A stretch of 64,000 nt of DNA from Silene latifolia (Eukaryota > Streptophyta > Magnoliopsida > Caryophyllales > Caryophyllaceae), in NCBI RefSeq assembly GCF_048544455.1, contig NC_133538.1, positions 253,442,491 to 253,506,490 on the forward strand. Reading direction: 5' to 3'. Under the pieces are notes generated by a model that worked only from the letters and a program-made list of their open reading frames with translations, searched no databases and was not told the DNA's origin. Both the position numbers and the translations under genes were made by a program. Below, piece by piece: positions 10,137 to 21,170 of this stretch (positions are counted from its first letter, which is position 1; each line of letters opens with the position of its first letter).

Positions 10137-13100
10137 ATGGCGCGTACTTGGATGTCTGATGCAAAAAAAGGTGACCCAGAATATGATGTCGGGTTAGCCT
10201 AATTTTATGCCTTTGTTAGAGAGAATGTGACAAACACATCTAGTATGGCGCGCCCTTGTGATATGTGTCTTAATATGAGTTATATGAGCTTGTCAGATGT
10301 AAAAATTCATTTACAAAAGAGAAATTTTAATCCAAAATATAGACGCTGGACTTTTCACGGAGAATCTAGAATCATAAAAGGAGTAATTGGAGAAGGTATA
10401 AATCTCCAATTTAGTGAGATGGAGAAAGAAACATGTTTCAATCTAATTGAAAAGGATTCTAATTCACTGGAAGATCCGGATTTGGGTATGAATTCGGAGT
10501 CGATTGATGAGTCTGATGATAACTCTGAAAATATATGGGGAGATCTTTTTGGAGAAAATGAGGAAGAACAGAACTCGTCTATAAATGTTGATGAAGACAT
10601 TATAGATGATGATGAAGACCTTAATGAAAATGATTTGGAGTACATAAGTATTGTATTAGATAAGTTAAAAGATACTGAGATGCCGTTGTATAAGAGTTGC
10701 AAGAAATACACAAAATTGGCGTCAATTGTTAAGCTATATAATTTGAAAGCAAAAAATGGGTGGAGCGACAAGAGTTTTAATGACCTCCTAGAATTGGTGA
10801 AAGACATGCTTCCCGAAGATAATGTGCTTCCCAATCGCACCTATGAGGCAAAGAAGATACTTCGAGGAATTGGTATGAAATATGAAAAGATTCATGCATG
10901 TCCTAACGATTGTATATTATATCGCAAAGAATATGAGACATGCACGCACTGTCCAGTTTGTAAAGAGTGGCGGTATAAAAAGAAGGAGGGGATCCCAGCA
11001 AAAGTTTTGTGGTACTTTCCAAGAATTCCAAGGTTGATACGCCTTTTTGCGAACAAGGAAGATGCAAAGCTATTGACATGGCATAAAACTACCAAAGCTA
11101 ATGATGGGAAGTTGAGACACCCGGCTGATGGGTTAGAGTGGAAGTACATTGATTCTAAGTACCCGGAGTTTGGCAAAGAACCGAGAAATCTCCGTCTTGC
11201 ATTATCAACCGACGGGATGAATCCTTATAGAAATTTGAGTAGTCAGCATAGTACTTGGCCAGTACTTTTAGCTATTTACAACTTACCTCCATTTTTATGC
11301 ATGAAACGCAAATACTTGATGTTGTCCTTGTTGATTTCTGGGCCTAAAGAACCTGGTAACGATATAGATGTTTATTTGGCTCCTCTTCTTGATGATTTGA
11401 AATTATTATGGGATAAAGGGATAGAAGTTTTTGACGCCTATCAGAATAGCGTATTCAATTTAAAAGCAATGTTATTGTGCACTATATCTGACTTTCCTGC
11501 ATATGGCAATCTCTGCGGGCATACGGTACATGGGAAGGAGGCGTGCCCTTTGTGTGGTGAAGATGTAGATTCTTGCTATTTGACATTTTCTCGGAAGCAG
11601 GCCTACTTAGGATATCGTAGGTATTTAGAAGAGGATCATTCTTATCGTAGGCAACAAAAAGCGTTCAATGGAAAACCCGAATATCGTCCACCTCCTAAGA
11701 TATTAACGGGGAATGAAGTATATGAAAAGGTAAAAGATATTCAGATTACATATGGGAAGAAAGGTTCCAAGTTGGCGTCTCGTGGTTATAAGAAGATGAG
11801 TCCTCTTTTTGAACAACTTCCTTATTGGCGTGACCTCTCTATAAGACACTGCTTAGATGTTATGCATATTGAGAAGAATGTATGTGATAATATCATCAAC
11901 ACTCTTCTCAATGTTCCAAATAAGTCAAAAGACAACAAGGCGGCTAGGAAAGATATGATGGATATGAAAATTAGGCCTGAGCTAGCACCACAAGAAAAGG
12001 GTACACGTTCTTATTTGCCTCCGGCTGCTCATACGTTTTCAAAAAAGGAGAAAATGGAGTTTTGTCAGTGCTTGCATGGTGTTAAAGTGCCAGAGAGATA
12101 TTCTTCAAATATAAGCAACCTTGTATCAATGCGAGATCTCAAGCTTACTGGTTTAAAATCTCATGACTGTCATGCATTGATGCAACAATTACTACCTGTA
12201 GCGATTCGTTCTATTTTACCTAAAAAGGTTCGATTTGCTATAAGTAGGTTCTGCTTTTTCTTCAATGCCATATGCAACAAAGTAATTGATCCCTCAGAGT
12301 TGGACTCGTTGCAAAAACTAATTGTTTCTTCTCTTTGTCAATTTGAAATGTATTTTCCTCCTTCTTTTTTCACGATCATGGTTCATCTAACTGTACACTT
12401 GGTTAGAGAGATTAGATATCTTGGGCCAGTTTATTTGAGGTATCAATATCCATTTGAAAGATTGATGAAAGTGTACAAGTCCTACACTTCTAATAGATAT
12501 CGGTCTGAAGGGTGTATTGCTGAGCGTGCAATTATTGACGAAGCACTTTCTTTTTGTTATACTCACTTATCTGATGCAGAATTACTTGGGGTTCCTAAGA
12601 GTCGGCATAGTGAGTGGATGACGGGAAAAGGGCTTAGAGGTCATGTTTGTCAAGATATGACAACAGAGAAGTGGCATATTGCACACACATATGTCCTTCA
12701 CAACGAGGATGAGGTACAACCATACATCGAAGAACACATGGTGTTCTTAAGGAATAACCACCGAAATAAAACCGAGAAGTGGATTGCAAATGAGCACAAT
12801 AAGACTTTTAGAGTTTGGTTTAAGGGTCGAATCATTCAAGACTTGCAAGAATATACAGAAGCTATCTCTTCCAGATTAAAACGACTTTTATTGGGCCAGA
12901 TATTTCCGCTTCTTCTTATACTGGTTATGCCATTAATGGTTGTATGTTTTACACTCGTAAGCAAGATGACATGAGCACAATGCAAAATAGTGGGGTTTGT
13001 GTAGAAGCAGAAGCAATGTACTTTGCTAGTTCGAAAGATAAAAATCCTATTTTGGGTAAAATGAATTACTATGGAGTTATTGAGCAGATTTGGGAGTTGA

Positions 13101-13498
13101 ATTACAGAGAATTCGAAATTCCTATATTTGGTTGCAAGTGGATTGAAAGTAACAATGGCGTTCGCAAGGATGAATTAGGATTCACGTTGGTTAATCTCGG
13201 TAAAGTCGGTCATAAGGAAGACCCTTTCATATTAGCCACTCAAGCAAAACAAGTGTTCTATGTAACAGATCCGGTGGACAAAAATTGGTCCGTTGTTTTA
13301 TCTGTACGGGGTAGGGGTGCACTGGATACTTGTGATAAAGATGTTGTATTTGAGGGCTTTGACCATCAGTTATCACGGTTCGACGACGCTGATATTGTTA
13401 ACTCTTCAAGTTTATATGCGCGTGAGGATCACAATGAGGGCATATGGATTGAGAGTGAAACCAATTCAAAAAAACGTCCCCGTGATGCTGATGTTTGA
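10137..13498 (+). pseudogene. TNP2-type CACTA transposase, one early stop and one frameshift
   Basis: This is the catalytic transposase of the CACTA element. The likely ATG at 10137 begins MARTWMSDAKKGDPEYDVG; a TAA at 10200-10202 stops it at codon 22, and the same frame reopens at once and runs about 900 codons. An N-terminal transposase-associated region (CDMCLN, H-K/R-rich) is followed by an acidic stretch. A TNP2 core (Transposase_21 type) comes next, with YEKIHACPNDCILYRKEYE, CPVCKEWRY, LSTDGMNPY, FPAYGNLCGHTVHGKEACP and CLDVMHIEKNVCDNI. A DUF4218-like segment around LTGLKSHDCHALMQQLLP and GPVYLRYQYPFERLMKVYK follows. Near 12880 a one-base loss in a T run shifts the frame, and the C-terminal DUF4216-like part continues to 13498 (QAKQVFYVTDP). 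Either lesion could be a sequencing error. Otherwise it is full length for the family. Confidence 0.93.
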
Positions 13499-13872
13499 GT
13501 AAACATGGTCAAATTTATATTTTTACTGTTTATTTCATTATTTTATTCAAGTAATTTATTTTGTAACTTTCTTTTTTCATTAAATGTACGGTATATTAAT
13601 AAAGTAATTTAATTTATAAGAGAAGCATTTCTGCCTTGCAGAGGACAAACATTTTTGTTTTTTTTTTTTTTGTCAACCGAGGGCTTCCTTTTCCATATGG
13701 TGAAGTCACCCCGCATTTGTTCTTTTATTCCTTTGCTCCTGCATTAGCTCTTTGGTTCCTTTGCTTCTTTGCTACAAGTTTACTCTTATGCCAACTGTCT
13801 AGGTTGTAAAGAGTGGTGGTGACTTTGTGAATTAAAAATACTAATTGAATAAATTTATGTGAAGGTTTAGCG
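13499..13872 (+). other. Spacer between the two CACTA genes
   Basis: AT-rich, with a T tract near 13660-13671. It probably holds the 3' end of TNP2 and the promoter/leader of the next gene. No ORF was identified. Confidence 0.4.
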
Positions 13873-16800
13873 ATGACACCACAAAAGAGAAAAAGAAGTA
13901 AGACAAAAACACTCCGGCAATCTGGTGATGGTACGACTAAGAGAGAAAAGCGTTCCCAGAGAGGTCGATCGGTCTTAAAGTTAGCATCAAAAGCTCTTAG
14001 AGATGAGGACCCAATAAAGTTAGAATGGGATAGTGAGCTAAATCTCATTGACTGGAGTTTGGGTGCAAGTTCGGTGAGTTGGATTGGAATTACTTGTTCG
14101 GGACACATTAGTCGCACGGTTGAAAAATGGGATGATGTGGATCGTTGACAAGAAAAGATATGTTAGAAATTATCACAGTATGTAGAAAATTACTTGGTTT
14201 TAAAATCATTTATGTTTTCTTATACAAAGGGTTAGTTTTTATCAATATCTATTTTTGTTTTACTTTGACCATGTAGGGGGCATTCACAGTTAGTAAGGAA
14301 CGTGAAGAATGGTGTCTTAGTAAGGCAGGAGAGTTATGGAGAAAGTGGAAGAGTAAGTTAGTCTGTGAGTGGTTATACGATGAGGAGACAGGAGCTATCC
14401 GGTGGACACCGCCGAGCTTGTGGAAGCAGATAAAACCGGATGAATGGAATTCATTTGTGGCCTCCCATACTACTGATGCATTTAAGGTAATTTCTAAAAT
14501 TCACCATTATTTTGGGATATATTTTACCTCAATACAATCTCCTAATAGGAACATTAGCGCAAGTGAGGTGGAGAGATAGCCAATTTCTGAAATTCACCAT
14601 TATTTATCCGAACAAAAGGTAACAATGCATTGGGATGCCATCTGAAGCCGCATCCACTTTCACTAGAATACAATGAATACTTCCAGCTCTTATGAGAGTT
14701 CATTCATACCAGTGCTTGTAAATTTTAATTCCAGTTGCTGATATTATTGATTGAGTTAAACCAAAATAATTTTAATTTATACCAGTTCATCCAGCTCCAG
14801 TAAACCCCAGATTTCGTCAAGATCGGATCACTCACCACCTGTTATAAACACACAGCTATCAGTTTCTGTACAAGTCAACACCGAAAACATTACGCCAATG
14901 ACTCAAAACTTTCGTCTATGGTGCGGTAAGAGGACATATATATTGCTTAGTCAGCCCATTAGGGGCTATACCTCATGGGTTTTTGTGTCTGAACACTGGA
15001 AGAATAACTCATTTATACATGTTGCCTAGTCATTGAGCACATAATACTCCGAAAACAGGATATTTAAGTCCGCCACTAGCACAGCCTACCTCTATGATGA
15101 AACCAATTTGAGGCGACTATTTCTGAATGTTGCAGCAAGCAACTACTGTTTGGTATTTTAGGAAAGGCATACCTTTATAAATTCTAAACTATTTTGATGT
15201 CACTGCATGATATAGTTTATAACACCTTGAGAATGGGCACAGGCAAATTTCAACACACTAACATTGTATTCTCATAAGAGTTACTGTTTTTGTGGCTACA
15301 AATTAATCATTCTACAATGTAAAATGATATTTTGGGATGAAAAACAGGCCATTAGTGAGAAAAATAAGAAGAATGCGGCTCAAAGGCAAGCACAATACCA
15401 TGGTTCTCGAGGAGGATATCGGGAAGTTGAAAAGAAAGTTGTAAGTTAACTTTTAATTGTTTAACTTTCTGCATTCATACTTATGGAATATTTAGCCAAC
15501 TTAAGTTAAATGCCTTTTTTAGAAAGCAGATTTTGCCGCGAAGGGATGCCTCGTGGAAAAAGTTGATCGATATTTAGTTTGGCTAAGGGCTCACAAGTCT
15601 GAGAATGGAGATATGACCGATTATGTTAAGGAAGTGGAAAAAAAATTGTAAGTTAGTATGACATTTGAAATGTACGTTGAAACTAATATATATGTAGCTA
15701 ATTTTGTACACAACTATTTTATTTTATATGTGTGTGTAGGAAGCAATAAAAAAAGACGTGAAGGCAGGTGTATTTATTCCCAAGAGACGCGATGATATAC
15801 TCGCTAAGGCGCTTGGCAAGGCCGAACATCCTGGTCGTGTTCAAGGAGTTCCTAATGGCATAGGCATAAAAGAATATTTTGGGAAAGCTCCCAAAAACCC
15901 AACTCCAACAGAGTTGAAGGAGCGGGTAATTTATTACTAAACATTGGCTTTAGTCAAGAGTTAACAAAGTGTTCAATAAGAAACTGATTTCTTATTCAAT
16001 TTTTTCCCTGTGTAGATAAGTACTTTGGAAGAGCAATTGAAGGAAACTCAAATGATGATGTTGAAGTTCTGGCAAACGGGTGAGCGACCAAGTGAAGAAG
16101 TATTAGCTCGTTTCATGGACGCGATGATTAAAAATACACAAGGAAACTCTGCATCTATGGAGGGATCTCAATCAGAAGCTAGAGAGCAGTTAGAAGCTGG
16201 AAAAGCTACTAGAGAGGAGTCTGGAGAGGAGTCGCCCGATGACGAGCCATCTGATAAGGAGAAATCAGTTGGGCGATCTAGTGAGGAGCCACTATCTGAT
16301 GAGGTTTTCCGTACTCCAGTGGCCACCATTCCGAAGTTTTCTATCTCAACACTAGAGGTAGTCAAATTATATTCTCTCCCTTATATCATATTTTCTCCTA
16401 CACAATACAGTTCTCCTGTTTCTTCTTCCTTAAGCTTTCGTACCTCAACAATGGCATCTCTAAGCTTCTTCAATGGAAGCTCTTCATGTCACTCTATTCA
16501 AATTCACAGGCTAGCATAAATATATTAACCTTACTAATTTGTAGTACTTTCTTATTTGCATTGACAATGTTTCCCAATCTGATACTTTGTAATTTAACCT
16601 CCAGTAATCTTTGGTTTAGTTTCAACATATCCATGGTATCATAGATGATAGACCTGAACATAACAATGGATAATTTCTCACATTGTTTTACAGATTGTCA
16701 ATCATATTCTTTTGCAGGATGTCTATGAAAATGAAAAGAAGGCCTAGTATGATGCCATGAGAAGAAAAAATTCTTATATTTATATGGTTCCTTTTTAAAA

Positions 16801-19524
16801 AAGGCTCTGAATACTATAGAGTATGAATGTGAGATCATTGATACTTTTAAAAATGCTACATTTAGATTTCAGTAAGAATGTTGAACATTTAAGTAATTTT
16901 TTCTTTTAGAAAATAAATAAATCAATGCCATATGTTAAATCTACACCTTCTCAACACAACTTTATATATAGATATAAGTCCTTGTTCGTACTGGTATTTT
17001 AATAATCTTATATTGATATAGATGACATATTTTGTAATTATGATTAATTTGAATTGTGTAGGCTTGGAAAAATTGTGTATTATCATTGCCAGGAAAACCG
17101 ATAAAGATGGTGGCTTCAGGATTGGTGTACATATAACGTAATGGGGAGTTTCTTTCCATTCACGGTGCCTCCCTAGGTAATTGTTTTAAAAAAGTCACAA
17201 TCAAGGAAGTCTATGGTGGATCCGAAAATGCTTTGTTGCCGGTACCCACTGGCCACTTGGAGATATTAAATGATGATAAGGGCTCATTTGTTCAATGGCC
17301 AGAAACTAATATTCATAGTCCTAATGAGGTAATTTCAATTGCCTCTCCTAATAGAGAGGCATGTACGCATAAACCTCTCCCTTAAAAATCCTGTAGAATT
17401 GCATTAATCTCCTTTATCTTCAGCTCGCCGTGTCAAACAATCGTGGAACACCCAAATCAACCAATTCTACACAACCAAGGTCTAAGCCTTTAGACCCAAC
17501 ATCAGCCTATTTTCTTGGCGTTAAAGTTAGTCCCGAGTTCAGGCAAAAATGGAGAACCATGTCGTTAAAGAAGTTAATGATTGAGGCTCGTGTGTTAAAG
17601 ACAAGTACAACGATGATCAACGTGGATATAGAAGAGCATATACTACACCAAGAACAGAAATGCATGCTTACCTATGAAGACCTTATTCATTGGTGTGATG
17701 AAGAAGAGATAAGTGCCTCTCACATTGTTGTATTCATCACGGTTGATTTTTAATCTTCGAAAATGTTTTATACAATTTTCTTAATTTTTTTTTTGAAATT
17801 AGTTAGTACGCTTTAATAGTTACATAGAGTACACAACTAAGCTATATATATTACGAGAGGCCCATAGCCACAGCATCCCAGCCAGCCGGTCATCCCACAA
17901 GCGCAACAATCATCCTTGCCTTATTTACTTTATTCTTTAGCTGCATGTTGCATATAATTTGTAATTAATGTCCTTCTGTAAATATGCTTGTATCCACTAG
18001 TATATAAAACTGTGTGCATAAGTGTGTAAAGCAGATAGTTTTCTAGCAAATATCGCTTCTATGCTGCATTTTTAAACCATATAACCATTAATATAGCTGA
18101 GTCGACCAATTACCTTTTTTTTGGTGGTAGGTATTTAACTGAACTGGTACAGAGTATGAAATGTACAAATTCATATGGATTCTTGTGCCCCACATTATTG
18201 TCCAAGTTCGCTAGTTTTGAAAATGAAGATAATCGGTCAGACTATATTGTTAAGGCTATGACATGTACGGGTTGTGAAAGTGGTCGAAAGCTTGTTTTTG
18301 CTCCGTATTTTGAAGGGTATGTACTTTTTCTTCATACTACTGTTAATTATATTATTCAATGCTATTTATTAATACGCAATGCTGATTGTTTTATTTTATA
18401 AATGATAGTAATCATTGGATGTTGGCTGCCATTAATCCGAAAGATAGTGTAGTATATTGGTGTGATCCAGCTGGAACTCTAGAGCCTCGTAAATTTTTGA
18501 AGGATACAATTAATATGTAAGCTCGGCATGTATACGATTTAAGAAATTGCAATTATTTCATAAATCTACATTTGTTTTAGTAGAATAAATATAATTAAGC
18601 TAAGTCTATTACGTATATTTAACACGGGGCAATTACTGACTAAGCTAAACTCTATGGATCCACTTTTCGGGTGTCACCAAGAAAAACAACTTGAATGGAA
18701 AATAATAAAGGTACCTTCAACTAATAGTGCTTTTATCTCTTTTTTGACTGTTTTATTTTTTTGTATGTAAGACGAGGTCAGTATTCTCATTAATAAGAGA
18801 AAAAAGAAAGTTCTTTTGTTCATTTGTTGGTCCAACTGAAGAATCTACCATGTGTTCATTTGTTGGTCCAACTGAATTGTCTTGTTCTTGTACCATTGTT
18901 AGTTTTCTTTGGTAACTTGTGATCATCTAGATTTCTGCTAAAAAAATTTAAGTCAGGTATGATAGTAGTGTATAAGTCGCCGTATTATTTACTACAATTT
19001 TTAGCCCACACAAGCCGGTCTATGTGATAGTAGTGTGTGACTCATTGGTTTTTACTATAATTAAGCCTAAATAAGCTAAAACCAGTAATATGAAGTATGA
19101 TTTCATTACGTTGTAGTTGACATGATTATATAGTTTATGTTTTAATGCTGTGGGATGATTCTATATACGTTGTGGAGTTGGCGTGATTTTGATTTTAGTG
19201 TCCTACACAGCCTTTTGGGACCGTCTTATGTGGATATTATGTCTGCCGATATATGTTGGAGATTATCAGAGGACGATATATTAATATTATTCCAAATGTA
19301 CGTCTTTTCATTTGTTTATTTTGTTTTAATATTTACTTCATTTTACATAAACTAAACATGTTGGTATGTAAATAATTGTAATTGTGTTATTTTGGTTACT
19401 TTGTATGCAGTTCATGATTAGAGCTCCGAAGACATACTCGGTTGAGCAAACTGATGAGGTCCGGGAAATTTGGGCTAAATATGCATTGAATTTTAAGGCG
19501 GAAGTATTTGATGGCAACGTCTAA
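13873..19524 (+). CDS. CACTA second gene: transposase_24-like N-terminus with Ulp1 (C48) protease C-terminus, multi-exon
   Basis: The gene is spliced. Inferred exons with GT/AG borders: 13873-14177, 14277-14486, 15348-15440, 15523-15647, 15740-15925, 16016-16357, 17062-17328, 17424-about 17740, 18131-18316, 18409-18516, about 18600-18710, 19199-19297 and 19411-19524 (TAA). The N-terminal half matches plant transposase (Ptta/En/Spm, PF03004 type): SKAGELWRKWKSKL, then EKNKKNAAQRQAQYHGSRGG, and a coiled segment around EEQLKETQMMMLKFW. The C-terminal half is Ulp1-like: NHWMLAAINPKD supplies the catalytic His, YWCDP the Asp, and TQPFGTVLCGYYVCRYML the Gln and Cys. The triad is kept. A frameshift near 14143 and a stop near 17131 suggest decay or local misprediction. 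In the family this product is a DNA-binding partner of TNP2, and the protease role is unknown. Confidence 0.78.
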
Positions 19525-19925
19525 AGTAATTAGGCTGATCGGATAGTTTATGTGATGGTTTGTGGATGGAGAAACTTGTTTTAGTGCTTGTGTTCAAAAT
19601 TGTCAATAACTTGTTATTTGGAGCTTCAAACTTTTTGGGTTTTGATTGGTTGGGTTTTAGAGTATAATTGTAAGAATATTTGCTGGATTTTTGAAAATAT
19701 AGCCAGATACAATATTTAAGCTATACGACTATTGTCGTATACGGTATGAATAATGAAATAATTTTCTTTTCAAAAATCCGGTTGTGTGAAAGCGAATGGA
19801 TGTGTGCCAATATTGTGCAGGGTATATTCGTAAATTGGCGTAAAATTGATTTGAAGAATTTGCGTGAATTTGATTTGAAAAATTGGCGCGAATATGATTT
19901 CAAAAATTGGCGCAAAAATGTGTAG
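19525..19925 (+). other. CACTA 3' region with short tandem repeats
   Basis: Untranslated sequence follows the gene. At about 19830-19921 there are roughly four degenerate 23-26 bp units sharing AAATTGGCGCGAAT and TTGATTT. A related AATTTGGCGCCATTAG lies near the 5' end (about 7957), so the motif is common to both ends of the element. Confidence 0.6.
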
Positions 19926-20199
19926 AAGACGGTTCCTTGAAAAAGCGTCATAAAGTTGGAATAAAAATTGTGCGAGCCATATATCAAAAACAAGACGGTT
20001 CAGATTAGCAACCGTCTTCTTAGAAAAACAAAAGAAGACGGTTCAGATAAACAACCGTCCTGCTTTGAACCACCAAACAAGACGGTTTGACTTAGAGTTG
20101 ACCGTCATCTTAGGCAACGAGGACGGGTGAATTTAGGACGGTTGGATTAACAGTTAAGGACGGTTTTGAACCGTCCTCTTTGAGAATAATTGTAGTAGT
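19926..20199. repeat. CACTA 3' subterminal hairpin array and terminal inverted repeat
   Basis: At least five units of GACGGTT, most paired with AACCGTC a short distance away, lie between 19926 and 20180. They mirror the 5' array, and the terminal repeat completes at 20200. Confidence 0.88.
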
Positions 20200-21064
20200 G
20201 TATAATTATATCTTTACATATCTCATGTATCCTACTTGATATATTTGTTTATGATAAAAGATATTCTTATTTTAGGAAATCTTATCATAATTTTAGAATT
20301 TATAGTAAAGATAATATTTGGAAAGATTATATTCTATCTCTTAGAATATTCTTTATTATCTTTTAAGGCTTTTAGGAAAGAGATAATAAGAAGATATGAT
20401 TTGCATTTATATCTTATTATTTTCGGCTATTAGGGTTTGTGCAAAAAACCGTGTAGCCTACTCCTTCCTTTCCTATAAATACTTTGTTATTTACAACATC
20501 TAAAATAGAGACCTTAAGCATAAAAATTAATTTCATCTTGATAGAGCAAACCGTGTGTTTTCAAAGAAAAATCGTTTTGTTATTTTGAAAAGTCGTGTGT
20601 TTTAAAACTCGCATACTTGTTCTTAATTTATCGTTATAAGATAATAGTGCTTAGTTGATTTCTTAACTTGTTCATTAACGTGAACCTTTGTTAGAATCAT
20701 TAGTGCTTTCTTATTAGCGTAAGTTAGTCACTCGAGTATTTAACGGTACTCATTGAGTTACAGCTAGAGTCAGTTGTACGAGTTGGGTTAGTAAATTTGT
20801 TATCCGTAGAAAGGTACTAAATTTATTAATCGAGAATAGTGGACGTAGGTTTCGATTTGTGAAACTGAACCACTTCGAAAACCGTGTGTCTCTTCGTTCT
20901 TTCGCTTGCTTCGTTTACTTCCATTAGTTGATTAGTTAAAGTTTAATCAATAAACTTTAAATAATCAATTACACATACATAATCAAAAAAGCTTTCAAAA
21001 GTTTTAAAACCTCAATTCACCCCCCGCCCCCTCTTGAGTATTTTGGATCAATAGACTCTTCAAT

Positions 21065-21077
21065 TGGTATCTGAGCC
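21065..21077 (+). other. Primer binding site of SIRE-type copia
   Basis: TGGTATCTGAGCC starts two bases after the 5' LTR end. It matches the initiator tRNA-Met complement TGGTATCAGAGC with one mismatch. Confidence 0.88.
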
Positions 21078-21170
21078 TCGTGCTCTTGATTGCCTAACCA
21101 CAAAGAGGCTGATCTATCTTGTTTTTCATTTATCTTATCATTTTATATTCCGCTGCCTATCACGTGATAA

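Larger units (their letters stand above)
7880..20200 (+). mobile_element. CACTA (En/Spm) DNA transposon
   Basis: The element is 12,321 bp, flanked by the 3-bp target duplication TAT (7877-7879 and 20201-20203). Ends read CACTACTACAATTAT in both orientations, and the terminal inverted repeats match over about 29 bp with one mismatch. The 3' copia LTR at about 30205 and the duplicated LTR at about 62237 give the empty site. Both subterminal regions carry repeated GACGGTT/AACCGTC units. It encodes a TNP2-type transposase and a transposase_24/Ulp1 gene on the same strand. Confidence 0.95.
7145..21062 (+). repeat. 5' LTR of SIRE-type copia, interrupted by CACTA
   Basis: The LTR occupies 7145-7879 and 20204-21062, about 1594 bp after removing the CACTA and one TAT copy. 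It starts TGTTGAACC and ends GACTCTTCA. A TATA box (TATAAAT) is at 20474-20480. A perfect 13-bp inverted repeat (CTCAATGTTATAG, 8-nt loop) lies at about 7530-7563. It keeps about 53 bp (near 20370-20430) that the 3' LTR has lost. Confidence 0.92.

Noticed and set aside
10355-10840. 161-codon minus-strand ORF
   Set aside because: It is antisense to the TNP2 N-terminus, serine-rich because of acidic codons on the other strand; no independent signal.
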